A stretch of DNA of 64,000 nt from Guyanagaster necrorhizus. Its lineage: Eukaryota > Basidiomycota > Agaricomycetes > Agaricales > Physalacriaceae. The notes under the pieces were generated by a model. That model saw only the letters and a program-made list of their open reading frames with translations. It was not told where the DNA came from and searched no databases. Positions 46,069 to 58,768 of this stretch are shown here, in pieces (the first letter of the stretch is position 1; each line of letters begins with the position of its first letter). Location: positions 78,993 to 142,992 of the forward strand of contig NW_025064944.1 of NCBI RefSeq assembly GCF_019112545.1. Reading direction: 5' to 3'. A program made the position numbers and the translations under genes.

Positions 46069-47460
46069 TTAAGTTCTTGGCACTAGTTCATACTGAAGAA
46101 TCATCATATCATCTCTTTGCCCATATTCTGCAGGCCCAAGAAACTTAGCAAATGTTTCTGCTGAAGTCTCAGCTACCAAGTTCCCTAGTAGCTCTACAGC
46201 CTGATTTTCATCTGGCCTCATCCAGCTGACTTCAATGTTATGGCTGAGTCTCTTGAGCAAAGGCTTCATTGACCTTGCTGCCAATAAGTGTCCCTATAAT
46301 GACATCAGGATCAGGTCCATCTGGCTTTTTCATCCTCTGCTTGCCTGGAGTCTCCTCATTCACAATGGCATTGACACCATGGGTATATAGAACCAAGGTT
46401 GACTTGTGCAGTCAAAGCTCAGTGAGGTTGATGAAATGGGTGCTGGATGGGTTCAGGACATATGGTGGCATCACATTGTAATATCAAATGCCATTCCAGT
46501 AGTGTTGCAGTCATTGTCATCTCAGGAGTTTGAAGAAGAGCTCTGTTGAGAACTCTGATGGGAACTTGGGACTATAGTCACTCAAACCTGTAAGCATGCA
46601 TGGAACAGTGAATACAGGGATAAGATGTGTCAGTTACTACATACCTCTTGTGTATGGTACCACATCCAACAACTGACCATTTTCCATTATGGTCTCCTTT
46701 TCCTCTGAGGGATGCATCATGGCAATAGAAAGATACTCCTTTGGAGTACATGTGCTATGAAGGGTAAGGAGGCCCTCATCATATCCTATCCCATCAGGAT
46801 CTTCACAGGATATTACTAATTGAACATCAGAACAGCCTGTCTTTGCATAAAGAATAATGACATACCAACAGTTGAATCACCTAGTCCAGCTAACCACATG
46901 TTCTCTCACTCCTCATCGATAAGAGCCAGCACCAGCATGGAGCCGGAAAATGCTCGCTGGAGAATCCCTTTGTTAGCGTCGACAAGAGCCACCACTTGCA
47001 GGTAGTTCAGAGTGAAGGAGTCTGAGCACAGATTCTTGACAGCGTCGCCTATTGCTTGGTCGAAATCCTCGATCCGTTGTCGCAAGACCTTCTTCACCTT
47101 GCTGACGAGAGTATCCCGGGATCGATGTAGGCACTCCTTGACGACTTCGCGCAGTGCCTCCTCGATCAGCCGGGGAAGATTGGCGGCAGCATATTCGGCT
47201 GTATGCGCACCACCATGGCCTGGAACATGATTTAGTCAGATAGAGCCAAGGCCACAATCAAAAGGCTCACCATCGAAAACAGCGGGAAATTTCCACCATC
47301 TGCCATCGATGAGCCATTCTTGCACGACAAATTGGTCTTCGTTCCTGGCACCGGGAGTTAGCTGGAATGTGACTGAGTGGACGCCGGCAGTCGTTCTGGA
47401 ACTCCATGCGTGGATAAACAGTTCTCGCCAATCATTGATTGAACGAAAAGACGTTGACAT
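46069..47460 (-). pseudogene. PP2C-like gene, broken copy E
   Basis: Exon 1 (MSTSFRSINDWRELFIHAW, NEDQFVVQEW, WKFPAVFDG) and most of exon 2 (GHGGAHTAEYAAANLP, GDAVKNLCSD) are CpG-normal and open. Near 46915 the CpG content drops to zero and the gene decays. A TGA interrupts DEE-ENMW, and exons 3 and 4 are full of substitutions, though LAGLGDSTV and the end DDMMILQYEL remain readable. It is closest to copy F at 60666 and copy A at 21824. The abrupt change of state within one exon is unusual. Confidence 0.75.
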
Positions 47461-47573
47461 GACTTGTGGGTGGTCGGTAGCTGTAACGACAGAAAAGACG
47501 CTTTGTTTGGGTGCTCGAACCTTTATGTCTCTGAAGTCAGAACATAGCTTATTAGAAAGTCAAAGGCTGAAGC

Positions 47574-49629
47574 TCACCAGAGATTGAAGATCGAAACCCG
47601 ATAACGTGACGGAATTGGAGAACAATGCGAACTGAGTGACCAACTCGTTGAAATAAAATCGGGGCCCGTGCGGAGAAGTCCGTTCATTTGTGATTGGTTC
47701 AACCAAGTTTCTTCGAGCATAATATTACAACGAAATGGAACAGACACAACATTACACAAGAGAGAATCAAGTCCACTTCCTAGACTAGCAATGCGAGGAC
47801 AGACCTTGATCGCCGAAGCACTTCTTCCAGCTGCTAGACGCTGGGTTAGAATGAACTAATTCCTCTAGCAGAGCGCTCAGTTCCGATATGAAATATTCAA
47901 TGCGAGAGGAATTTACCTTTGCTTATCCTTCCTGGTTTAGAAAAGAAAATGAAGACTCAAAGTCATTTACAATTCCAACAACTGCAAGAGACGCTCTCTG
48001 TTACTTTCGACATCAATGATATACTTATTTGCTCCGCTCATTGCAATTTTCGATGCAGCATTTTCGATAGCCTCACGGGGTCTTGCCATAGATTATTCTT
48101 CGGCTCGAACTTTCGACTTAACTGTTCGAAGGCTATGTCAAGGCCAAGGACATAGTTATCAGACCCATTTATCTTCTGACAATCCAACAGCGAAATAACC
48201 ATGCCTCGGATAGGGGACAAGACCTATGTGCTTGTTGATCAAAATGATCAACGTGATGCGACTGATAATCATTCCTTGACGTCTTGCGTGTATTATGATT
48301 CGCCAACGTAGCATTCAGAGAAAGGTACATGGACGTCTCATGCGAGAAGATTAAGACCATCGATACACCTTTAAACTGGAGAGACGTACTGATGTTCTGC
48401 GAGGCAAAAATCTCGATGAGTCCTCGCTCTCTCGAGAAAAAGCATGGAACTCACTGGTAAGAGAGAAAGGCATGATCGTGACCAAAAACGTTTTATGTGG
48501 AGGGGCGATTTAAAATGGTTCGTAGGACGAAGCGACTATGCACCCAGTCGACTAACAATGGTGCTGAGATCTATGCAAAATACGGCCGGAAGGCCCTAGA
48601 CGACTCGCCCGCCCGCAATACGCGCGAGTGGGTGGGGTAGTCGGTTGTGGCCTATCAGAAACAGCGACCTGTATGAATGGGAGGAGTTCTTGATCAGCAG
48701 AATGGTCAATGAGACCCAGTATCGCGCACGACGCGATGAACCTTCCAACAGAGAATATTTTGGTTCAGCATAGATAGGCTCATAGGAGCTGATAATGATG
48801 CCAGGTCACTCATATCCCTTGCCTCAGCCTCACCAGGATCTTCACACAGACAATATCGGTACCTGCTTCCTTCTACGCATACCCACCATCTCCTACCATC
48901 TCTATCATGGGTCCCAACTGGATCAGCATCCACATACCTGCATCAGACTACTCTTAGTCCACAACCATTGGCGAAGAGGGGATACTGCAATACCTTGTAA
49001 AATGCTGTGCCTCATCCCCAGAAAACAGTGCAGAGTCTAGAGACCGCCGAGCATGTCAGAACGCGCAGGCGTCAAGTCCAGTAGACCATCGCGTATCCAA
49101 ACATCCATACGATTTGGTTTCACGCTTGCTCTCTGTCCCGAACGATGAGCCTTCTGTTTCTGGGGAATTTTTGCATACGATGGGCCGTTCCTTGATACTC
49201 TCGGCGTCTCCTCGGTAGACCGCCATACGACGAAGGTCCCAGGGAAGCGCAGGGTACTCTGACGCACGTCATCGCGCCATACATCATCAGCTAAGATTGC
49301 TGTGAGGAAAGATTTTGGGGCTGTATCGATGAAAAGAAGACGCACTGAGGTGCTGGCTCCCGATGGCCAGGGGAGATTCCTGGCTAGCAAGAGGTTAGGA
49401 TGATAGAAACAATACAGAACTCAGCCATTGAGACTGGCGAACGACGTCGACACTGACGCTTCCGCGGAGCCACTATGACGGCGGTATCTGCATCCTCTTT
49501 GGCTGCTGGATATTCCAGCTGGCTCAGAGTGAGCATATCGACTGATGATGAGCGCAGAATTGTTGAGACCGTCCACGTCGAGACAGACTGCAGGTATAGC
49601 TGAAAGTTCTCCTTCAGTTCCATGTGCAT
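47574..49629 (-). pseudogene. Unidentified gene, best-preserved block copy 2
   Basis: The minus strand has an apparent first exon MHMELKENFQLYLQSVSTW (from 49629). A 117-codon open stretch at 49390-49037 with VRLLFIDTAPKSFLTAILAD and KAHRSGQRASVKPNRMDVW follows. Then come weaker pieces at 48933-48706, 48360-48040 and 47759-47574 (NQSQMNGLLRTGPDFISTSW). Copies 1 and 3 have stops in the frame that is open here at 49037-49390, so this copy may still be partly coding. I recognise no family. It is directly upstream of PP2C copy E, as in the other two blocks. Confidence 0.45.
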
Positions 49630-49896
49630 TTATACTGATAGCGATTTCGTATCACGCCCTCTACGACAACGAGCAAGATATCCCTGTGGTTCACCCTCTT
49701 GCTCTTCAAGTAAATCTCAGCAATTGCTTTATACAAAAAAAGAACGGCTGAGAGTGAGCGCTGTTGTCGTGGCAGAAGCAAAGGAAAGAGATCACGGCGG
49801 CAAAACCCTCAAATTCACACGCCACAAGCGCGTTCCCGGGCCCCTAACGTCGTTTCATTTCATGCACAAATGATACCAATCTGACCAGTTTTCCCT

Positions 49897-51249
49897 TTAA
49901 ATGAATCCTCCAAGAACCGTTGCGACGTCTTGACCGAAATAAGCGTGCGCGTAACCTGGAAAGGCTAATATAAGCCTAAATAGCCACCCTGAACAGATTC
50001 ACTCACTTGACGGATGTAAATTGTTGCTATCGAAAAGATCAGAAAACTAGCCAACAAACATAAATAAATCCTGCTCACCCCCAGAAGATATCTGGCGCAT
50101 CTCCGTAGGTCGTCGCGTCTTCGAAACCATAGCAAGTGGGATCATCCAAAATCGCCGTAAACGCAGCGTTCGAGTCCCAGATCCAGGTCGTAACCTAAGT
50201 ACGTTGACACTCAGCCCTCGATAAATACCCATTTCTGGTACACCTACATCACTATGGTTGGCTTTCAGAGAAGCCACACGAACCGTAAGCTTGCTGTTGA
50301 AGCCCTCGATCACAGACTTTTCCAGAGCTTGCGCTGATGTCGACTGAGCAAGCATCTACTTGCACAGAGGATCAATCAATACCGTCCCAAGATGGAACGC
50401 GCGAAAAGATTACCAACGGCGAACGATCAACTGGCGGAACGTTCACGAATAAAAAGTTCCTCGCCCCAACATCGCTGGGAGAATATCAGATCAGTAAGCT
50501 CTCCATTGAAATATTTATACGAACTACTGTAGTCCAGTCAGATTAAGAGAATAAAAAAGATCTCAGAAAACCGACGCACGAATTGTTCAATAAGTGCAAA
50601 ATATGCATCCAGTAGCGTATCAGAGAACCTTGTGGGAGCAGCATCTCAGTTAATTTTAAAAACCAGGAAAAATATGCGTACGCATCCCGATCACCTCCAA
50701 GGTAATAACTATTCCCAATATCATTAATCCCTATCCAAACCGAAAACAGCGTGTTTGTGCTCTCCCACGGTGGCTCCCTCGTAAAGGCGTAGCTATCCAG
50801 AAACTCGTTGACCTGGTCAGTGAGCGACAAGACGGTAGGCTCGTAGGGCGCCACCAGCTCAGCAGAAATCGTAGCACCTAGTATCCCGAGTCAGCCAAGT
50901 TCGTAAAAACTATTTAGACTCGGATGCACCTCCGTACGCCAAGTTGTATGTCAGGACAAGAGAGGTGTTATCCACCGTCGTGACGTAGTCCACCCAGTTC
51001 TGGCCTCCGGTCGCTGTGTATCCTGGGTACGGAGGATTTCCGAGCGGGTTACCTACAGCTGGCTCCGTCCCATTGGTAATGAAGCCAGTTTGGGTGTACG
51101 AGTCGCCGCTGGATTACCGTTCAATTTGCGTATTAGATTTGGAGTAGCACGTACAAGCTGAACCAGTACTTCTGCGCGTTGACTTTTGCTGCCAGGAGGA
51201 GGAGGAGGAGATGGGGAAACGTGATGACGACCACGGCCTCTTCGAATTC
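49897..51249 (-). CDS. GDSL/SGNH esterase, CE16 acetylesterase-like
   Basis: Nine minus-strand exons: about 51249-51156, 51108-50930, 50877-50683, 50628-50580, 50474-50414, 50355-50248, 50194-50079, 50026-50007 and 49955-49897. Exons 2-9 give 787 bases and join in frame. Motifs: hydrophobic leader HLLLLLLAA (signal-peptide-like), catalytic Ser in [12 protein letters not shown] (split by intron 1), [72 protein letters not shown] with the catalytic His, VLGGFI stop. Such secreted enzymes remove acetyl groups from plant polysaccharides. I see no in-frame ATG before the TAA at 51250-51252, so the start is missing or on an unseen exon. Confidence 0.75.
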
Positions 51250-51734
51250 TTATAAGAAATGTTAAAGATCATCGACCATCGATCATGTGGCGATACTCTT
51301 CCCGTGTTTCATCCGGACTGCTAACCGCCTGACTGATAGTTGACTCGTACGTATATCACACCAGTAGTATCCAAACCCCCGATAATCCATCGCTACCGGA
51401 ATTACGACGATGTTTATCCATCCTTGCCAGGCAGCTGGTCAACATATCAACGAGTGGAGGGTGGGCGAGAAGAAAGGTGCATCGAGGGTGCACATGGTAG
51501 ATGAAGAAAGAATTCACCTGGAGATTCAGTTGGTGGCAAACCCGGGCCGGTACCATCGGCAGATGAGGTTAGGGTTCGGATGTAGCAGTGGCGCTGCTGG
51601 CGCACTGGCAAAGCGAGTTGCCCTTGTGCCATATATTAGTTTCCAAGTTCTCTATCCACAGATGAAATGCTGGCGCCTTTTGCTTCTAATGCAGAAATAT
51701 TTGAACATAGACTCATGAAGGAAGTGGTATACCA

Positions 51735-51860
51735 TGTTGGAGAATATCCACACAGCAGTACACCCCTTTGATCTTACTTACCTTATATATCTACCACCTC
51801 CTGTCTCTACTCAATCACTATAAAGCCTCACCGTGGTTACCTGTGTACCTCAGTTGTTTC
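51735..51860 (+). repeat. Left half of an older copia LTR split by a copia element
   Basis: It starts TGTTGGAGAATATCC after the flanking TACCA (51730-51734) and contains CACTATAAAG and ACCTCAGTT. It is cut by the element starting at 51861. The other half is at 57567-57666. Confidence 0.75.
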
Positions 51861-52178
51861 TGTTGGAGGATATCCATATGTTTCATCTTATCTTACTTTT
51901 GATCACTTGCTTTATTTGCCTTATATATACTTACACCTCCTGTCGTTTCCCAATCACCTATATAGTCCAGCCATTCCTATCTGTATGCCTCAGTCACTTC
52001 ACCCACGTTGTGCCTGACTGAGGTATGTATATCCCTACTGTGCTTATGACTATGATACTTACATTCATTTGTAGATACTCACATATATTCTTCTGTCAAT
52101 AGGTACAGTAGACTCAATACAGTCGCTTCACCCACATTGTGCCCGACTGAGATACTCACATATATTCTTCTGTCAATA
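51861..52178 (+). repeat. 5' LTR of the copia element
   Basis: 318 bp, TGTTGGAGGATATCC to CTTCTGTCAATA, matched by 57244-57561 with roughly fifteen differences, mostly transitions. It is preceded by the duplicated target GTTTC (51856-51860). Confidence 0.85.
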
Positions 52179-52305
52179 GGTTATGAGGCCCCATTGCCTA
52201 TAACTACTCAGTCAAAAAGAATACGCAACGGAATTTCGACTTAACTTACCGCTTGAATTTATACCATACCACTACCCTCACCACTTTACACCACACCCCT
52301 AAACG

Positions 52306-53310
52306 ATGTTGTCAATGTCAGGAGTCACTATCCTCCCTGACATGAGTAGCCATTTCAATGGGAAGAACTATGCCTCATGAAAACTCTAACTTACTGAGTT
52401 ACTGAAGGGAAAAGGCCTATGGGGATACATTGCAGGAACTACTGTCTGTCCTGCCATTCCCACCACCACTACCACAGCCATGGCTACTACCACACCCCTC
52501 CCACCAGACCCTACTCCCATATACTCATCCTCTCCCTTGTATGATGAGTGGGTCTTTCATGATCAGCTCACCCACTCAAACATTGTCCTCAACGTTCTCA
52601 ACCCCATTGGTCTAGGGGTCAAGACTGATGGAATGGCAAAGGAATGCTGGGACTCCATTGCTGCAGAACACGCAAAGAAAATAGATATGGCCCTTTCCGA
52701 GGCTGAGGCATTGCTGAATGTGGCGAAGTTTGACAGGAATAGTGATATCAATATCCACATCGCTGACCTGCACATGAAACGACGAGCTGTGAATGACCTT
52801 CAAACCACAGCATTGAGTGATCAGGAGTTCAAAGGAATAATTATTCACTCAATAATCCTGACTGATCACTGGATGCCTATCCTCCCAAGTTTATACGGCA
52901 TGCCAACATCCTCTGATGTGTTTTCCTATCTCCAAACCCATGCCGCCATGCTTCGTGCAGTGGGTAAAGGTCCTGCCAACTCTCAAGCACTTGCGGCTGG
53001 AGTCAGAACCTCTGTCGTGGTATGTGGATGTCGCAATCCAGATTGCAAGGCCCATGATAAGACTAGGCACACCACCAAAAATTGTTATTGGCCAGGAGGG
53101 GGAAAGGAGAGACAATTTCCTGCCAACTTCAGCCGACCTCACCATGCAAACCAGGCAATCTCGAACACCACAGCCGATACTACAAGGCATTTTGTACTTG
53201 CTGTGCATGCTACTACAGTGGAAGCCGATTGTGATAATGATGGCATTGTAATTGAGGATGGCAGCACTGGCGAGAGGATATATGAGTGGAATGGTACCCA
53301 TTCCTTCTAG
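52306..53310 (+). pseudogene. Copia gag
   Basis: It starts MLSMSGVTILPDMSSHFNGK; a TGA and a TAA interrupt the next twenty codons. From 52480 the frame is open for 276 codons. It has the helical Gag region (KECWDSIAAEHAKK, DINIHIADLHMKRRAVNDL) and a zinc-knuckle-like CRNPDCKAHDKTRHTTKNCY followed by GGGKE. It ends TAG at 53310. Confidence 0.75.
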
Positions 53311-53340
53311 CGCTGAGATGAAACAGAGAGCAGCACTATA

Positions 53341-53898
53341 TTGATGTCGAAGGTTGAAGAAGAGACAGACCTTGAAATGCCTCCTCTCACTGACATCGAT
53401 GACTCTGATGATGAAGACATTGCTGGAGATGATGAGATACCTTCTGTCAAGAGTATAGACACTAGCAAGGCCAATATTAAGAATGTAGGACACTTTATAT
53501 GTGAGGCTGACCCTGCTACAACAGTCTTTGTCATGACTATATTTGAAGGCCATACCTCAGCCATCACTCTAACCTTTATGGATTCTGATATGAGTGACTA
53601 CTTCTTCAGGAATCGTGATGACTTCACAGAGTACATGCCAGTAGCTTTCCATACTGGCTCATCTACAGTTGAGGGAAAGGGAATGTTCGAGATCCTGGGC
53701 CAGAGTACAGCAATAAAGATCTTCAGACTGAATAGAAGAGATGTTAAGCTCACCTTCAAAAATGCCTTGCATTCACCTTCACTCGCCACAAATCTCATCT
53801 CCATAAGTGCCTTAGACAAGGCTGGATTGTCAACTGTGTTCTCTGATGGCTGTGCAGTTGTCCAGGATAAGTCTGGTAAAGAGATCTTTGCTGGGTGA
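53341..53898 (+). pseudogene. Copia protease region
   Basis: A 185-codon open piece. AFHTGSSTVEGKG near 53645 stands where the active-site D(T/S)G of copia proteases would be, with His in place of Asp. LTFKNALHSPSLATNLISIS is the typical linker before integrase. It ends at a TGA just before the integrase zinc finger. Gag and this piece are separated by stops. Confidence 0.65.
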
Positions 53899-54828
53899 GG
53901 CTCGGATGGCATGTATGTGCTGGATGCTGCACCTAGCCCCTAAGCTATGGCATCCTGCTCATCTCCCACTTCGCTGAGTACTTGGCACCATCGTTTTGTC
54001 CACATGAGCCCTGCAAAAATCAAGGAGATGGCATCAAAAAGACTGGTGGATGGCTTAGAAATTACCTCAGAGTCTATCCAGAGACACTGCGAGAACTGTA
54101 TTCTAGCGAGACATGCTCACTGTTCCTTTGATGAGCCCACTGATCCCAACGTTGATCCACTGGAGCTTGTTGCAACAGATATGTGGGGACCATCTTGAAT
54201 GGCATCACTGAGTGGAAAGACTTATATGATGATATTCATCGATAGTGGTACATCATTCAAGGCAGAGGAATTCCTGGCAGACAAAGCAGATGATACTACT
54301 GTGGCTGCTTTTGACAGATACAGGTGCATGGCTGAGACTCAGACTGGCTGAAAGCTTAAGCATATATGTGCTGATCATGCTTTTGCAGGGGTAAAGTGGA
54401 AACAATATTGCGAGGAGCATGGGATCATCCTGGAATTAACTGCACCCCACTCATCAGCCCAGAATGGATTAGCTGAACATGCCCTACGCACCACCATGGA
54501 GGATACAAGAGCTCTACTAAGTGACTCTGGCCTCGCCGACCACTACTGGGCTGAGGCTGCCTCTATGTCAATCTTCACGTGAAATCTTGTTCCTTCGAGT
54601 TGCCATCCTGGAGTGGTACCAGCAGAGGGTTTCTCGAAGTGACGACAGAATGTGAGATTTTTACAAGTGTTTGGATCCACTTGCTGGGCAAAGAAACCTA
54701 TAGCTGGTGGGGTTTTAGTAGATGGCAGAAGCAAACTCAATGATCAATCAAAGAAATGCACTTTTCTGGGATACTCAGGGTCCAATTACCATGTTGTTAG
54801 ACTCAAACCCCATGTGACTATTAACATG

Positions 54829-55311
54829 TGATGATAAACCGATTGAACCTCGCACTTCGGGTTAAACAATCAGAGTCCACCGAATGTCAATGATGTCGAT
54901 GTGGGTCAAGGCTCGCAAGTAGTAAGAGCTCGAGAGTAGTTTGGTGAAGATAAACTTTAGTTCGAGACTGGAGTATTACAGCGACGACTGCTCTACTTAT
55001 ATACTGTTTTGTTATCTAGCTGTTACTGCTGCGGTTACCAATCTCTCCACAAAAACTATTGTCCTGCTGTGTGCTGTTACTGCTGCGCCGCAGTTGAGAA
55101 ACAAAAGGAGCATTGTCTCTCTCTTCACAGCACACAGCAGCACAGTATGACCAGGACTGACTTGGATTGCTGACTAAGCTTTCCCACAGTCCCAACTGGG
55201 TTGCTGAGCTAAGTGTTCCCACGGTTCTAAGTGCTGGCCTAAGTGCCCTGACTAAGCAAAGATAGGGGTCATTTCCGGGAAAAAGAAAAAGAAAATGGAA
55301 AAATCGTAACA
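54829..55311 (-). repeat. Solo gypsy LTR nested in the copia element
   Basis: Reverse complement starts TGTTACGATTTTTCC, contains GCTTAGTCAGGGCACTTAGG and TATATAAGTAGAGCAG, and ends GGTTTATCATCA. It is flanked by CATG on both sides (54825-54828, 55312-55315). Copia coding sequence stops at its left and resumes at its right. Its CpG sites are still present, so it is younger than its relatives at 2291 and 5516. Confidence 0.85.
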
Positions 55312-57243
55312 CATGTACTTGATCAATCGGGACATGTGTTTGTGTCTTGTGATGTCATCTTTGATGAAGGACCAGTGCACTGAAGTGTGAGTGTAGGAGA
55401 GATGGAGGACGAATCTGCACTCACCACTTCTACTCATACCGAGATGCCTATGCCAACTGAGCCAACCGAGCAAATGCCAGATGCTCCCACAGAACCAACT
55501 CTTCACTGATCAATGCACTTAATGCGTCTCAGTGCTGATGCTGCCGAATCTCTGATGTCAAAGCAACGAGAGGCTGAGACTCATACAAGTGAAAATGACT
55601 GGGCAACCAACAGCAAACAGCCACATGCTTCAATGGCTTCTGGTAATCCACCTGATCCATACATCTCATGAAATCATCAAGATGCACTGCGTGTTGATGA
55701 AGAGCGATAGAAGGCAGCTATGGATGTGGAATACCAAATGCATATGATGAAGCATACGTGAGACCTAGTCGACAGACCGGTAGGTGTGAACATGATGGAT
55801 TGTAAATGGGTCTATGGTATGAAATGGAATGGCGATGGTAACTGGATCAGAGACAAGGTGAGGCTCGTTGGAAAGGGCTATACTCAACAGTATGGACTCG
55901 ACTATAATGACACTTGGGCTGTGGTGATCCATCTTGAATCTATACAGATGTCGGCTGCTGTTGCAGCAAAGCTCGATCTTGTCCTATGGCAAGTGGACTT
56001 TGTTTTGGCATACTTGAATAGTGAGACAAAAGAAGACATCTATATACGTCAGCTCCCAGGGTATATAGTCGAAGGACAAGAGGATAAGATGTGCAAACTT
56101 GTCCATACTATTTATAGGACTATGCAGGGTGGTCATGATTGGTTTGAGACACTTGGGAAAACCTACGAAGACCTTGAATATCATGCATCGAAGGCAGACC
56201 CATGTGTATGCACCATTGGCAAGCCTGGAGATGAGTATACCATCACAGACACTTACACTGACGATGTGTGGGAAGCATCGTCGACTACAGAGGAGGTGAG
56301 CTGACGGAAGAAGGAATTAGAGGAGAAATGGGAGCTCACCGATATGGGAGAGAACCATTATTTTCTGGGGATGAAGATTGAACAAGACCTTGAGGCTGGC
56401 ACCATCATCTTCTCGCAGCATCCATATTGGGAGAATGTATTTTTGGATTTTAACCTTGGATACGTATGATCACGGACCACCCTCCTACCTGTTGGAATCG
56501 TACTCGACATGTCACAGTCTCCGAATACCCAAGCAGAGAAGGACGCTATGGAAAGATTCCCATACTGACGACTGCTAGGCTGCGTTATGTGGGGACAGCT
56601 TGCAACTTGTTCCGACTTGTGCTTTCCTGTGAGCCTGCTCACTCGCTTCCAGTCTAACCCAGGAATAGAGCACTGAAAAGCATTAATACATGTCCTTGGG
56701 TATATAAAAGAGACAATAGACCTTGGTATCTCCTTCTCGTGTGAGCAGCTGTTAACACCTGTTGGATTTGTAGATGCGGACTATGAGGGTTGTAGGGACA
56801 TGACTTGTTCGATGTCTGGCTACGTCTTCACTATGGCGGGTGGTCCGATTTGCTAGAGCTCAAAGCATCAGGCTACCATCACCTTGTCCATTGTTGAGGC
56901 TGAATACATTTCTCTTATTCATATGGTGCAACAGATGATGTGGATATTGTCTTAGATGGATGAGGTCCAACTACCTCAGCCTTGCCCTGGTGTATTGTAT
57001 GGTGACAACCAGGGTGCTGTAGCATTAACAACAAACACATGGTCCCATCAGAAAGTCAAGCATATCTGCATTCGAGAGCATTTCATTAGAGAGCTCATGA
57101 AGGATGGTGAATTATATGTCAAGTTTGTTCAAGGGAATGCAAACCCTGCAGATATGTTCACCAAGCCCTTGCCTCATGATACGCACAATAGTTACCTCGA
57201 GATGCTCAACATTATCCCAGTAGATTGAATGGATATGGGAGAG

Positions 57244-57561
57244 TGTTGGAGGATATCCATATGTTTCATCTTATCTTACTTTTGATCACTTGCTCTATTT
57301 GCCTTATATATACTTACACCTCCTGTCGTTTCCTGATCATCTATATAGTCCAGCCATTCCTATCTGTATGCCTCAGTCGCTTCACCCACGTTGTGTCTGA
57401 CTGAGGTATGTATATCCCTACTGTGCTTATGACTATGATACTTACATTCGTTCATAGATACTCACATATATTCTTCTGTCAATAGGTATAGTAGACTCAA
57501 TACAGTCGCTTCACCCATGTTGTGTCCGACTGAGATACTCACATATATTCTTCTGTTAATA
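57244..57561 (+). repeat. 3' LTR of the copia element
   Basis: 318 bp, same length as the 5' LTR, ending CTTCTGTTAATA. The duplicated target GTTTC follows at 57562-57566. Confidence 0.85.
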
Positions 57562-57566
57562 GTTTC

Positions 57567-57666
57567 GCTATTGTTGCACCCTACTGAGGTACATATACCT
57601 TACAGTGTTTGCTTATCATATTACTCACTCTCATTTACAGTACTTACATATATTCTTCTGTTATTA
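57567..57666 (+). repeat. Right half of the older copia LTR
   Basis: It resumes directly after the GTTTC repeat (CTACTGAGGTACATATACC) and ends CTTCTGTTATTA. The following TACCA (57667-57671) matches the TACCA before 51735, so the two halves once formed one LTR of about 226 bp. Confidence 0.75.
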
Positions 57667-58768
57667 TACCAGGATAGGCACTAATTGCCCTGATATTTTG
57701 CTGATATTTACTTCTACCAGGTATGTTGATGACTCGGAGCAATTGTACATGCTCCAACTTGACTATGTGTGCTCGTTACTGAATGCAGGGCTGTTGTGGT
57801 CTACCTTTATTATGCACCCTCTTATCGTTTATGGAGGACTTATGGAACGTGTTAAACATGCTAAAAACAGCTCTACGCGCCAGATTTACTACTGGTTCGG
57901 TATATGGAAATTGGTGTTGCGGCTTGGTGTTGTCCTGACCAACAGGCAGGCATCTAATTTGACACAAAAAGGACATCTTTCAACAATTCGGAGTATATTC
58001 CTTTCGGTATCTCTATTAGCAAATGACAAGTTCAATCAACCAGACTGGCCACGACGGTTCTATGGTAGGTGTGTTCATCCTTCCCTACTTGTGTGTGTGC
58101 CTGTTCTCAGCCCATTGACATATCAGGACTTGCATTTCTGATGGTCTCTACAACTCAGACTCAGATGGGCATTGCCTCTTAAGGCTCATGGCACAACATA
58201 TACTCCAACTGAGTACTACTTCTTCACCCCACCACGGACCATGAACACAGGCAAAACGCAGACATGGAATACAGGCAAAACAGGTGATTACTGACTATCT
58301 TTCTACCCACTCGAGGTTTGTCAATTGTAGCTTATGCCTAAAGACACAACATTTTTCCCCAAGTCTTGACCTGCCTTGCTTCAAGAATATTTGCCACCAT
58401 TGGCAGGGCTGTACAGATGATTATCTAGATTTGGACTCAAATCGTTGGGCTGATAAATTTCCTGAAAGTGCATGCATGGTCCTAGGGTCGAAGAAATGCA
58501 TGATCTTAACCCACTGCAGGTCCTGTAGATAATAGATCATAATTATGGAACACCTGTTATCTCATCTCCACTTCGTCTGCCATCTGACTCCATGCTCTTC
58601 TCTAAGTCTAATCTCAAGCAAAAAGAGTCCATTTGAGTGTCACCTGGGTTGATTGCATGATTCCTGAACCGAAGCGATGACATGGTGCTTCCTCCGCTCT
58701 GGGACTTGTAATTATAGGTATAATTCCCTTAAACTATTAAAGTCAAAATGGTAAGCCTGAAATAGATA
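57667..58768. other. Unassigned region
   Basis: The frame 57605-58141 plus is open for 178 codons, but its start lies in the LTR and I see no domain. It may be an accidental frame in CpG-poor DNA. Confidence 0.3.

Larger units (their letters stand above)
52179..57243 (+). mobile_element. Ty1/copia internal region, defective
   Basis: Order gag - protease/integrase - RT - RNase H identifies Ty1/copia. Integrase: HHRFVHMSPAKIKEM with HCENCILARH (zinc finger, about 53975-54115), DMWGPS, then APHSSAQNGLAEHALRTTME (about 54450-54510). Reverse transcriptase: 55786-56304 with WQVDFVLAYLN and the catalytic YTDDV near 56255. RNase H: GFVDADYEGCRD (about 56765) and LYGDNQGAVALTTNTWSHQK (about 57000). 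Numerous TGA and TAG stops and an inserted gypsy LTR (54829-55311) prevent a full polyprotein. Confidence 0.88.

Noticed and set aside
57605..58141. A 178-codon plus-strand frame
   Set aside because: It starts inside an LTR fragment and has no domain; in stop-poor, CpG-poor DNA such a frame can arise by chance.
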